A stretch of DNA of 42,893 nucleotides, taken from contig JALAGW010000174.1 in the NCBI GenBank assembly GCA_022712235.1, forward strand, positions 1 through 42,893, read 5' to 3'. Below the pieces are notes generated by a model that was not told where the DNA came from, did not search any database, and worked only from the letters and a program-made list of their open reading frames with translations. A program made the position numbers and the translations under genes. This document shows positions 1 through 7,672 of this stretch, piece after piece; within the stretch, counting starts at the first letter, position 1; each line of letters opens with the position of its first letter. Source of the stretch: Brevundimonas sp. Lineage in GTDB: Bacteria; Pseudomonadota; Alphaproteobacteria; Caulobacterales; Caulobacteraceae.

Positions 1-637
<637 letters not shown>

Positions 638-638
<1 letters not shown>

Positions 639-922
639 CAGGCGATCTCGTTTCGCGCGTGGTCGAGGCTGTGGCCGACGGTGGGGCCGGCCGAGCGGAT
701 GCGCGCCTTCCGCCGGTCGCGACCGGCGGGGGCGCGACCCTCAACCTCGATCAGGTAGGGATTGACGAAGACGGCCGGGCGCGATTGGGCCAGGATCAGG
801 GCGGTTTCAGCGGCCTCGGCGTCCAGGGGGCGGGCGGCGGCAATGGTCTCGACCACGGCGTCGGCCTCGCCCAGGTAGATGACGCGGCCGTCGTTCAGCC
901 GGTTGGCGGTCAGCAGTTTCAT
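638..922 (-). CDS. DUF2849 family protein of the sulfite reductase operon
   Basis: A 94-residue protein of the DUF2849 family. Its biochemical role is not established. In alphaproteobacteria such genes commonly sit between siroheme synthase and sulfite reductase genes, as here, which suggests a helper role in sulfite reduction (inference). The N-terminal half (KLLTANRLNDGRVIYLG and following) resembles the family core. The C-terminal third is rich in Arg and Ala and looks flexible. The ATG at 922 overlaps the end of cysG by four bases (ATGA), and its stop overlaps the cysI start by one base, so the three genes form a tight operon. No signal peptide or membrane segment is visible. Confidence 0.85.
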
Positions 923-2322
923 GCCGCAGCCTCGATCAAGGCGCCCTCGTCGGCGACGACGGCCAGGGCGGCGGTCTCCCCGACGAACAGCAAGGCGGGG
1001 CCGGTCAGGTCCATGCGAGCGACCAGGGCGGCCAGGCCGTCGAGGCGACCCTTGAAGGTGCGCTGCTCGGTGCGGCTTCCGTTCTCGACCACGGCGACGG
1101 GTGTGGCGTCGCCGCGTCCGGCGGCGATCAGGCTGGAGGCGATGTTCTCGGCCTGACCCGCGCCCATGTAGACGGCCAGCGTATGGTTCGGCGCCGCCAG
1201 ACGGGCCCAGTCCGCGTCCTGACCGCCTGGCTTGGGCTGACCGGTGACGAAGGTCACGGCCTGGGCGTGGTCACGGTGGGTCAGGGGCAGGCCGGTTGAG
1301 GCGGCGCAGGCGAGGGCGGCGGTGATGCCCGGCACGACAATGGCTTCGATCCCGGCGGCGCGGACGGCCCCCCGTGCCTCTCCGCCACGCCCCACTCCGA
1401 ACGGATCGCCGCCGTTCCGGCGAACGACGCGGTGGCCGGCGCGGGCCTCCTTGATCATCAGCTGTTCGATCTGGTCCTGCGGCACCGAATGGTCGCCGCG
1501 CGACTTGCCGACATAGATGCGCCTGGCGTCGCGGCGGGCGCGGTCCAGCACCTCGGCCGAGACCAGCCTGTCGTGGATGATGACGTCGGCGTCCTGCAGG
1601 GCGCGCAGGGCCTTCAACGTCAGAAGTTCGGGATCGCCGGGCCCCGCGCCGACGATGTGGACGACGCCCTGGGCGGCTTCTTCGCGCGGCGTCGCGGCGA
1701 GGTTCAGCATGCGAACCATTTCGCGACGGGCCTCAGCCATGCGGCCCTCGGCGGCGAGGTCGGCGGCGGGGCTACGAAACGCCTTTTCCCAGAAACGACG
1801 GCGCGCCAGAAAGTCGGGAATGGATTCCTTCACCGCGCCGCGCAGTTCGCCCGCCATCCGCGCGACCGAGGCCACGCCTTGGGGCAAAACGGCTTCGATG
1901 CGCGAGCGCAGGTCACGGGCCAGGATGGGGGCGTTTCCGCCGGTCGCTACGGCCACGACCACCTCATCGCGGTCGATCAGGGCCGGGGTATGGAAGTCGC
2001 TGAAGGCCGGCTGATCGACGAGGTTGGCCTGAGCGCCAGCCTTGCGGGCGGCATCGGCGATGACGCGGGCGACGGCGAGATCGGGGAGGGCGATGAAGAC
2101 CAGTTGGGCGCCGTTCAGATCGCCGGCGTCGGGAATGCGCGCGAGTGGTGCCGGCGCGCCGACCGGAGTTTCCAGCGCGGCAGGCACGCCATCTGGAGTG
2201 AACCAGGCCAGGTCGGCAGGGCTGTTCAGGAACAGGCGCAGCTTGGCCAGGGCCGGTTCGTCTGCGCCGACGACGACGACTTTCGCCCCCTCCAGGGGGA
2301 TGGATGCCAGAAAGACGCGCAT
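919..2322 (-). CDS. cysG: Siroheme synthase (uroporphyrinogen-III C-methyltransferase / precorrin-2 dehydrogenase-ferrochelatase)
   Basis: A multifunctional enzyme that makes siroheme, the cofactor of CysI, from uroporphyrinogen III. The N-terminal half (about residues 1-210) is the precorrin-2 dehydrogenase/ferrochelatase domain. The C-terminal half (from about 218) is the methyltransferase, with VGAGPGDPELLTL, HDRLVS, YVGKSRGDHS, VVPGITAALACAA and the AVYMGAG loop. I chose the ATG at 2322 (MRVFLASIPL, 467 residues) because recognisable homology begins there; an in-frame ATG at 2379 would add 19 residues. Two oddities: the dinucleotide-binding loop reads VVGADEPA instead of the usual GGG-type loop, and the usual RLKGGDP of the methyltransferase reads RRNGGDP. 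The frame is open throughout, so these look like substitutions, not a frameshift. It is the first gene of the leftward operon. Confidence 0.93.
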   Translation of the reverse strand: MRVFLASIPLEGAKVVVVGADEPALAKLRLFLNSPADLAWFTPDGVPAALETPVGAPAPLARIPDAGDLNGAQLVFIALPDLAVARVIADAARKAGAQANLVDQPAFSDFHTPALIDRDEVVVAVATGGNAPILARDLRSRIEAVLPQGVASVARMAGELRGAVKESIPDFLARRRFWEKAFRSPAADLAAEGRMAEARREMVRMLNLAATPREEAAQGVVHIVGAGPGDPELLTLKALRALQDADVIIHDRLVSAEVLDRARRDARRIYVGKSRGDHSVPQDQIEQLMIKEARAGHRVVRRNGGDPFGVGRGGEARGAVRAAGIEAIVVPGITAALACAASTGLPLTHRDHAQAVTFVTGQPKPGGQDADWARLAAPNHTLAVYMGAGQAENIASSLIAAGRGDATPVAVVENGSRTEQRTFKGRLDGLAALVARMDLTGPALLFVGETAALAVVADEGALIEAAA

Positions 2323-2409
2323 CGGCCTGTTCCATGATTTGCTGTCTTCCGCCCTTGCTTTTGCGTGGCGGCTCGACATTCAGCATCGGTCGTGCACGAT
2401 CCTTCCACA

Positions 2410-2446
2410 AACCAGATTGTCTTCGCTGCCCTGATAGGTTTTCTAC
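2410..2446 (-). promoter_or_regulatory. Candidate sulfur-locus operator/promoter before cysG and lysR
   Basis: Read on the minus strand this 37-bp segment starts GTAGAAAACCTATC and ends in GTT. It matches segments before fpr (3391-3427) and cysD (4312-4348) at the positions G-x-A-G-A-x4-C-T, a G at offset 15, AG at offsets 24-25 and GTT at offsets 34-36. The core TAGGTTTTCTA (2435-2445) is a partial palindrome lying 7 bases before the lysR start codon, so one site could serve both cysG transcription and repression of the divergent regulator. The resemblance is seen in the sequence; the function is inferred. Confidence 0.4.
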
Positions 2447-2452
2447 AAGCGC

Positions 2453-3382
2453 ATGGTTCGACCGCTTCTGCCCCTCAACGCCCTGCGTGCTTTTGAAAGC
2501 GCGTCGCGGCATCTCAACTTCTCGCGGACGGCGGATGAGTTGTCGGTGACGCCGGGTGCTGTCAGCCAGCAGATCCGCCTGCTGGAGGAGATCATCGGCG
2601 GGCCTCTGTTCACACGCGAGGCGCGCGGATTGCAGCTGACCGAGCTGGGCCGCGCGGCCACGCCCCTGCTGCGCGAAGGGTTCGAGCGGCTGATGGACGC
2701 CTCGGCCATCCTGCGCGAACCGCCGCTGAACCGGACGGTGGCGATCAGCGTGGCGCCGTCCTTCGCTTCCAAGTGGTTGATGCCGCGCATGGATGAATTC
2801 CACGCCGCCCACCCGGACATCGAGGTGTGGAGTTCGGCGGACATGGAGCCGGTGACGGTGGGCAAGGGCAAGGTCGACCTGGCCATCCGCTATGGCCCCG
2901 GCGACTATCCGGGCTATGTGGTCGAGCGTCTGTTGACTGAGACGGTCATACCCGTCTGCTCGCCCGCCCTGATGGCCGCGCCCCATCCTATCCGCACTGC
3001 AGAGGACCTGGCCCGGCATACCCTGTTGCACGACATGTCCGAGGACGGTGACGCTTCTCGTCCCGATTGGGCCATGTGGTTGAAGGCCCGGCACGCCAGC
3101 CATGCCGATGCGCGGCGCGGCTCGCGCTTTGACCAGTCCAGCATGCTGATCGAGGCGGCGGCGGCGGGGCGGGGCGTGGCCCTGGCCAAACGCAGCTTGG
3201 CCCAGGCGGACCTCGCCACCGGGCGTCTGGTCGCGCCCTTCCCCGATGGCAGTCAGGTGCTGGGTTTCGCCTATTTCGTGGTCATGCCGCGGGCCCGTCC
3301 GGGCTCGCCCGGCACCAAGGCCTTCGTGGCCTGGCTGAAGCGGCAGGCCATCGACTACGACAACAATTTGGACCAGCTTTAA
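2453..3382 (+). CDS. LysR-family transcriptional regulator (GcvA-like)
   Basis: A 309-residue LysR-type regulator. The N-terminal winged helix-turn-helix covers about residues 8-66 (LNALRAFESASRHLNFSRTA, then SVTPGAVSQQIRLLEE). The remainder is a periplasmic-binding-like effector domain. The LPLNALRAFE start and VTPGAVSQQI helix are typical of the GcvA subgroup. It is divergent from cysG across about 130 bases and is followed by fpr on the same strand, so control of the neighbouring sulfur genes is a reasonable guess; its ligand cannot be told. No Shine-Dalgarno sequence precedes the ATG at 2453, and a candidate operator ends only 7 bases upstream, so the message may be leaderless or nearly so. 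Confidence 0.9.
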   Translation: MVRPLLPLNALRAFESASRHLNFSRTADELSVTPGAVSQQIRLLEEIIGGPLFTREARGLQLTELGRAATPLLREGFERLMDASAILREPPLNRTVAISVAPSFASKWLMPRMDEFHAAHPDIEVWSSADMEPVTVGKGKVDLAIRYGPGDYPGYVVERLLTETVIPVCSPALMAAPHPIRTAEDLARHTLLHDMSEDGDASRPDWAMWLKARHASHADARRGSRFDQSSMLIEAAAAGRGVALAKRSLAQADLATGRLVAPFPDGSQVLGFAYFVVMPRARPGSPGTKAFVAWLKRQAIDYDNNLDQL

Positions 3383-3390
3383 ATCGACCA

Positions 3391-3427
3391 GCAGATTTTC
3401 TGCAGGCTCGAAGCAGGATTGATCGTT
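3391..3427 (+). promoter_or_regulatory. Candidate sulfur-locus operator/promoter before fpr
   Basis: It begins with GCAGATTTTCTGC (3391-3403), a perfect 5-bp inverted repeat around TTT, and ends with ATCGTT (3422-3427). The same two blocks, GCAGATTTTCT and ATCGTT, occur before cysD with the identical 31-base offset. It sits between the lysR stop and the fpr start. Regulation by the adjacent LysR protein is an inference. Confidence 0.5.
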
Positions 3428-3482
3428 TCCTCGGCGAGCGCGTCCCGCCCTATCTCGAAGGCCTTCAAACAGGAGGTCGATC

Positions 3483-4307
3483 GTGAGCGAAGTCGCAGTT
3501 CTGGAACGTTCCCGTGTCGCGGCGGCCGCGCCCTGGACCCCGCAGCGGGTGCGCTGGGTGCGGCGCTGGACCGATCACCTCTTCAGCTTCGCCATCGACC
3601 GGCCGGAGGGCTTTCGTTTCCGCTCGGGCGAGTTCGTGATGATCGGCCTGCCGTCTCTGGACGACGCAGGTAAGCCGACTTTGCGGGCCTATTCCATCGC
3701 CAGTCCGTCGTGGTCGGACGAACTGGAGTTCTTCTCCATCCGCGTCGAGGACGGGCCGCTGACATCGCGGCTGGTCGACATCCAGCCCGGCGACGAGGTG
3801 TTCCTGGGCAGGAAGCCGACCGGGACCCTGGTGCTGGATGCGCTCAAGCCGGGGCGGCGGCTGTTCCTGATCGGCACGGGCACCGGTCTGGCCCCCTGGC
3901 TTAGCGTGGCGCGCGATCCCGAAACCTATGAGCGGTTCGATCAGGTGATCGTCACCCATACCGTGCGTCAGGTCGCGGATTTGGCCTATCGCGACTTCTT
4001 GCAAACGGAACTGCTCGAGGACCCTCTGGTGGGCGAGCAGGCGCAAGAACGGCTGACCTACTACCCCACGGTGACGCGCGAGGCGTTCGAGCGGCCGGGG
4101 CGGATCACCGACCGCATCCTGAGCGGTGACTTCTTCCGCGACCTTGGGCTGGAAGGCCGGTTCGATCCGGCCTTGGACCGGGTCATGCTGTGCGGCTCGA
4201 CCGCCATGATCCGCGAGGCGGCGGCCCTGTTGGAAAGCCATGGCCTCGGCGAAGGCTCGAACGCCGAACCGGGCGACTATGTGCTGGAACGCGCCTTCGT
4301 CGGCTGA
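3483..4307 (+). CDS. fpr: Ferredoxin/flavodoxin--NADP reductase
   Basis: A cytosolic FAD enzyme that moves electrons between NADPH and ferredoxin or flavodoxin. Seen: the FAD-binding motif RAYSIASP (residues 68-75), the NADP pyrophosphate loop GTGTGLAP (131-138), the CGST nicotinamide-site motif (237-240) and a short C-terminal tail ending AFVG, typical of the bacterial FPR subfamily. Length 274, slightly above the usual 250-260 because of an N-terminal extension of about 15 residues. The start is GTG at 3483, fixed by a strong AGGAGG at 3471-3476 with a 6-base spacer. It lies between lysR and cysD inside the sulfate locus. Supplying reduced ferredoxin to CysI is therefore its likely job here (inference). 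Confidence 0.92.
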   Translation: MSEVAVLERSRVAAAAPWTPQRVRWVRRWTDHLFSFAIDRPEGFRFRSGEFVMIGLPSLDDAGKPTLRAYSIASPSWSDELEFFSIRVEDGPLTSRLVDIQPGDEVFLGRKPTGTLVLDALKPGRRLFLIGTGTGLAPWLSVARDPETYERFDQVIVTHTVRQVADLAYRDFLQTELLEDPLVGEQAQERLTYYPTVTREAFERPGRITDRILSGDFFRDLGLEGRFDPALDRVMLCGSTAMIREAAALLESHGLGEGSNAEPGDYVLERAFVG

Positions 4308-4311
4308 CCCC

Positions 4312-4348
4312 GCAGATTTTCTATCGGCCGGAGCGAGATCATATCGTT
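4312..4348 (+). promoter_or_regulatory. Candidate sulfur-locus operator/promoter before cysD
   Basis: It starts GCAGATTTTCTAT (4312-4324) and ends ATCGTT (4343-4348). The two blocks have the same order and offset as the copy before fpr (3391-3427). It begins 4 bases after the fpr stop codon, so cysD probably has its own promoter and does not depend only on read-through from fpr. The protein that binds it is not known. Confidence 0.5.
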
Positions 4349-4415
4349 CGACGCGGACCGGCCCTCCACGCTTCAAATATCCCTCGTTCAAGACGACCAG
4401 TGAGGACCGCAGCCT

Positions 4416-5360
4416 ATGCAGGCGACCGTCGAAAAGCAGAGAGACGCCGCCGCGCGTCGCGTCCTGCCCCAGCATCTGCGCCGGCTGGAGGCCGAGGCGA
4501 TCGAGATCCTGCGCGAGGTGGCGGCCACCGCCCGCAACCCGGTCATGATGTATTCGATCGGCAAGGATTCGGGCGTCCTGCTGCATCTGGCCGCCAAGGC
4601 CTTCTATCCAGGGCGGCCGCCATTTCCGCTGCTGCACGTCGACACGACGTGGAAGTTCCGGGACATGATCACCCACCGCGATCATGTGGCGGGCCTCTAT
4701 GGCGCTCGGTTGCTGGTTCACACCAATCACGAGGCCCTGGCACGCGGGGTCAGCCCGATCACCTCGGGATCGTCGGCTCACACTCAGGCCATGAAGACCG
4801 ACGCCCTTAAGCAGGCGCTGGACCTGCACGGCTTTGACGTCGCCATCGGCGGCGCCCGGCGCGACGAGGAGAAGTCGCGGGCCAAGGAGCGCATCTTCTC
4901 CTTCCGGGGGGTGGACCACAGCTGGGACCCGCGTCGCCAGCGGCCGGAGCTGTGGCGCTTGTGGAACTCCAACCTGGGGCCGGGTGAGAGCCTGCGCGTC
5001 TTCCCCCTGTCGAACTGGACCGAGCTGGACGTTTGGGAATACACGCGCGCCGAAGGCATCCCGGTCGTGCCGCTCTACTTTTCGGCCCTGCGCCCCGTGG
5101 TGGTGCGCGACGGCGCCCTGATCGTGCGCGACGACGAGCGGTTGCCGTTGAGGGAAGGCGAGACGCCCGAACTGCGCCGCGTCCGGTTCCGCTCCCTGGG
5201 CTGCTACCCCTTGAGCGCGGCGGTGGAATCCGAGGCGGACGATCTGGACGCCGTCATTCGTGAACTGAGGGTCAGCCGTCAGTCAGAGCGGCAGGGGCGC
5301 CTGATCGACGCCGACGAGACCGCCTCGATGGAGCGCAAGAAGCGCGAGGGCTACTTCTGA
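4416..5360 (+). CDS. cysD: Sulfate adenylyltransferase subunit 2
   Basis: The small catalytic subunit of ATP sulfurylase. With the CysN GTPase it makes adenosine 5'-phosphosulfate from sulfate and ATP. Seen: the PP-loop ATP-binding motif YSIGKDSGVLLH (residues 46-57), HVDTTWKF (74-81), the GGARRDEEKSRAKER segment, and the C-terminal ERQGRLIDAD...ERKKREGYF signature. Length 314, slightly longer than the usual 300 because of the N-terminus. The ATG at 4416 follows TGAGGA (4401-4406) with a 9-base spacer. The stop overlaps the cysNC start by one base (TGATG), so the two subunits are made together. Confidence 0.96.
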   Translation: MQATVEKQRDAAARRVLPQHLRRLEAEAIEILREVAATARNPVMMYSIGKDSGVLLHLAAKAFYPGRPPFPLLHVDTTWKFRDMITHRDHVAGLYGARLLVHTNHEALARGVSPITSGSSAHTQAMKTDALKQALDLHGFDVAIGGARRDEEKSRAKERIFSFRGVDHSWDPRRQRPELWRLWNSNLGPGESLRVFPLSNWTELDVWEYTRAEGIPVVPLYFSALRPVVVRDGALIVRDDERLPLREGETPELRRVRFRSLGCYPLSAAVESEADDLDAVIRELRVSRQSERQGRLIDADETASMERKKREGYF

Positions 5361-7210
5361 TGGACGGCGCCGTGACAGCCTTCCCGCCGCAAACCCAGGG
5401 GGCGGAACGCGACCTGCTGCGCTTCCTGACCTGCGGATCGGTGGACGACGGCAAGTCGACCCTGATCGGGCGGCTGCTGTTCGAAACGGGACAGGTGCCC
5501 GAGGATCAGCTGGCGACGCTTGAACGCGACTCGCGCCGCTTCGGCACGGACGGGGCCAACCTGGACTATGCTCTGCTGCTGGATGGGTTGGAGGCCGAGC
5601 GCGAGCAGGGCATCACCATCGACGTGGCCTATCGCTACATGTCCACGCCGCGCCGCAGCTTCATCGTCGCCGACACGCCAGGGCATGAGCAATATACCCG
5701 CAACATGGCCACCGGCGCCTCGACCTGCGACGCCGCCGTCGTCCTGGTCGATGCGGTCAAGGGCGTCACGGCGCAGACGGCGCGCCACAGCCGCATCATC
5801 GCTCTGTTCGGCATTCGCCATGTCATTCTGGCGGTGAACAAGATCGACCTGGTGGCGCACGATCCCTCGGTGTTCGTGCGCATTCGCGAGGCCTATGCAG
5901 ATCTGGTCGCCGACCTGGATTTCCGCTCGGTGACGGCCATTCCGGTCAGCGCGCGCCGGGGCGACAATCTGACGGCGCCGTCCGCCGCCACGTCCTGGTA
6001 TGACGGCCCCAGCCTGATCCGGGCGCTGGAGGACCTGCCGGTGGCCGAGACCGGCGTCGCGCGACCCTTCCGTCTTGCGGTCCAGTATGTGAACCGGCCC
6101 GACGCCGATTTCCGAGGCTACGCCGGGACCATCGCTTCGGGCGAGGTGAGGGTGGGCGACGCCCTGGCGGTCTGCCCCAGCGGGCGCACGGCGCGGCTGA
6201 CGCGCATTCTGTTGGGCGACATAGAGGCGGTTCAGGCCCGCGCGGGCGACGCGGTGACCTTGGTGCTGGACGATGAGATGGACGTGGCGCGCGGCGACGT
6301 GCTGGCCCCGGCCGACGACCGCCCGGCGGCCTCGGACCGACTGGATGTCCGACTGCTGTGGATGGGGGATCAGCCCTTTGATCCGGCGGGGCGCTATCAG
6401 GTCAAGCTGGGCGCCCGGACCCTGCCGGCCCGGCTGACCCTGTCGGACGCCGCAGTCGCCCTGGCGCCCAATGAGGTGGCGGACGGGCGTCTGAACCTGT
6501 CCTCGCCGGTCGCGGCCGACGCCTTCCGCGACGATCCGGCCCAGGGCGCCTTTGTGCTGATCGACCGGACGACGGGCGTCACGGTCGCTGCCGGCGTGGT
6601 CGTCGGCACATCCGATCAAAAGGCCCATATTCATTACAGCTCCGCCGCCGTCTCGCGTGAGACGCATGAACTGCTGAACGGCCATCGCGGCGGCGTGGTC
6701 TGGCTGACCGGCCTATCGGGCGCGGGCAAGTCCACCGTGGCTCAGGCCTTGCAACAGAGTCTGCATGGGCGCGGTTGCCGCACCGTCCTGCTGGACGGCG
6801 ACAACCTGCGTCACGGGCTGAACCGCGATCTCGGATTTTCGGACGCGGATCGCGCAGAGAACGTGCGCCGGACGGGCGAGGCGGCGCGGTTGTTCGCCGA
6901 GACCGGCGTGATCGCCATCTGCGCCCTGATCTCGCCGCGTCAGGCGGATCGGGACGCGGTGCGGGCGCGCTTTGACGACGACCGCTTCGTCGAGGTCTTC
7001 GTGGACGCCTCGCTGGAAAGCTGCCAGGCGCGCGATCCCAAGGGCCTCTATGCGCGAGCCTCGGCCGGAACTATCGCGGGCTTCACCGGGATCGCCGCCC
7101 CCTATGAGGCACCCCGCGCGCCCGACCTGACCCTGGCCACCGAACAGTTGTCGCCCGCGTCGGCGGCCGGTGCGGTGCGCCGTCTTCTTGAAGAACGCGG
7201 CTGGCTCTAG
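5360..7210 (+). CDS. cysNC: Bifunctional sulfate adenylyltransferase subunit 1 / adenylylsulfate kinase
   Basis: A 616-residue fusion. The N-terminal CysN GTPase drives ATP sulfurylase: G1 loop GSVDDGKST at 26-34, DTPGHEQYTRNM near 105, NKIDL near 160, followed by EF-Tu-like beta-barrel domains. The C-terminal CysC domain phosphorylates adenylylsulfate to PAPS: P-loop GLSGAGKS at about 450-457, then ENVRRTGEAARLF and DPKGLYARA. Such cysNC fusions are common in alphaproteobacteria. It is coupled to cysD by a TGATG overlap and followed 26 bases later by fdxA. The PAPS reductase expected next in the pathway (CysH) is not in the window and may lie beyond cysI to the left. Confidence 0.96.
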   Translation: MDGAVTAFPPQTQGAERDLLRFLTCGSVDDGKSTLIGRLLFETGQVPEDQLATLERDSRRFGTDGANLDYALLLDGLEAEREQGITIDVAYRYMSTPRRSFIVADTPGHEQYTRNMATGASTCDAAVVLVDAVKGVTAQTARHSRIIALFGIRHVILAVNKIDLVAHDPSVFVRIREAYADLVADLDFRSVTAIPVSARRGDNLTAPSAATSWYDGPSLIRALEDLPVAETGVARPFRLAVQYVNRPDADFRGYAGTIASGEVRVGDALAVCPSGRTARLTRILLGDIEAVQARAGDAVTLVLDDEMDVARGDVLAPADDRPAASDRLDVRLLWMGDQPFDPAGRYQVKLGARTLPARLTLSDAAVALAPNEVADGRLNLSSPVAADAFRDDPAQGAFVLIDRTTGVTVAAGVVVGTSDQKAHIHYSSAAVSRETHELLNGHRGGVVWLTGLSGAGKSTVAQALQQSLHGRGCRTVLLDGDNLRHGLNRDLGFSDADRAENVRRTGEAARLFAETGVIAICALISPRQADRDAVRARFDDDRFVEVFVDASLESCQARDPKGLYARASAGTIAGFTGIAAPYEAPRAPDLTLATEQLSPASAAGAVRRLLEERGWL

Positions 7211-7236
7211 GCCGCCGCCATGACTGGATCCTGCTC

Positions 7237-7575
7237 GTGACCTATCTCGTCACCGACGCCTGCGTGAAATGCAAGTTCATGGACTGCGTCGAAGTCTGTC
7301 CCGTGGACTGCTTCTACGAGGGCGAGAACTTCCTCGTCATCTCGCCTGACGACTGCATCGACTGCGGCGTCTGCGAGCCGGAATGCCCCGTCGACGCCAT
7401 CGTGGCGGACACCGAGGATACACCGGATGGCAAGTGGCTGACCATCAACGCCGACTACGCCAAGCTCTGGCCTAACATCACGGTCAAGGGCGAATCGCCC
7501 GCTGACCGGGCTCAGTATGAAACCGAGAGCGGCAAATTCGAGAAGTATTTCAGCCCCAAGCCTGGCGGGGTCTAG
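7237..7575 (+). CDS. fdxA: 7Fe ferredoxin (3Fe-4S/4Fe-4S)
   Basis: A small 112-residue electron carrier. The cysteines at 9, 12, 17, 21, 25, 40, 43, 46 and 50 match the Azotobacter FdI pattern shifted by one: 9/17/50 for the 3Fe-4S cluster and 21/40/43/46 for the 4Fe-4S cluster. The motifs CVEVCPVDCFYEG and CIDCGVCEPECPVDAI are typical of FdxA. The start is GTG at 7237; the nearby ATG at 7220 is out of frame. The gap to cysNC is only 26 bases, so it is probably in the same transcript and is a candidate partner of Fpr and CysI. A terminator follows. Confidence 0.93.
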   Translation: MTYLVTDACVKCKFMDCVEVCPVDCFYEGENFLVISPDDCIDCGVCEPECPVDAIVADTEDTPDGKWLTINADYAKLWPNITVKGESPADRAQYETESGKFEKYFSPKPGGV

Positions 7576-7620
7576 TTCGGCCTCTAGGGCGTCCCGCCTT
7601 GCGTCCCTCAAGCCATCATA

Positions 7621-7650
7621 AAAAAGGCCGCCGGGTATCCGGCGGCCTTT
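7621..7650. terminator. Bidirectional rho-independent terminator between fdxA and the autotransporter gene
   Basis: The arms GGCCGCCGG (7626-7634) and CCGGCGGCC (7639-7647) form a perfect 9-bp stem with the four-base loop GTAT. The stem is flanked by an A run on the left and TTT on the right, so it can end the rightward cysDNC-fdxA transcript and the leftward autotransporter transcript. Confidence 0.85.
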
Positions 7651-7672
7651 CGTTTGATCGGGATCGACTCGA

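Noticed and set aside
1390..1450. Possible frameshift in cysG around RRNGGDPFGVGRGGEA
   Set aside because: The motif before (VGKSRG) and after (VPGITAALA) is in the same frame, and GGDPF is kept, so these are substitutions, not a compensated frameshift.
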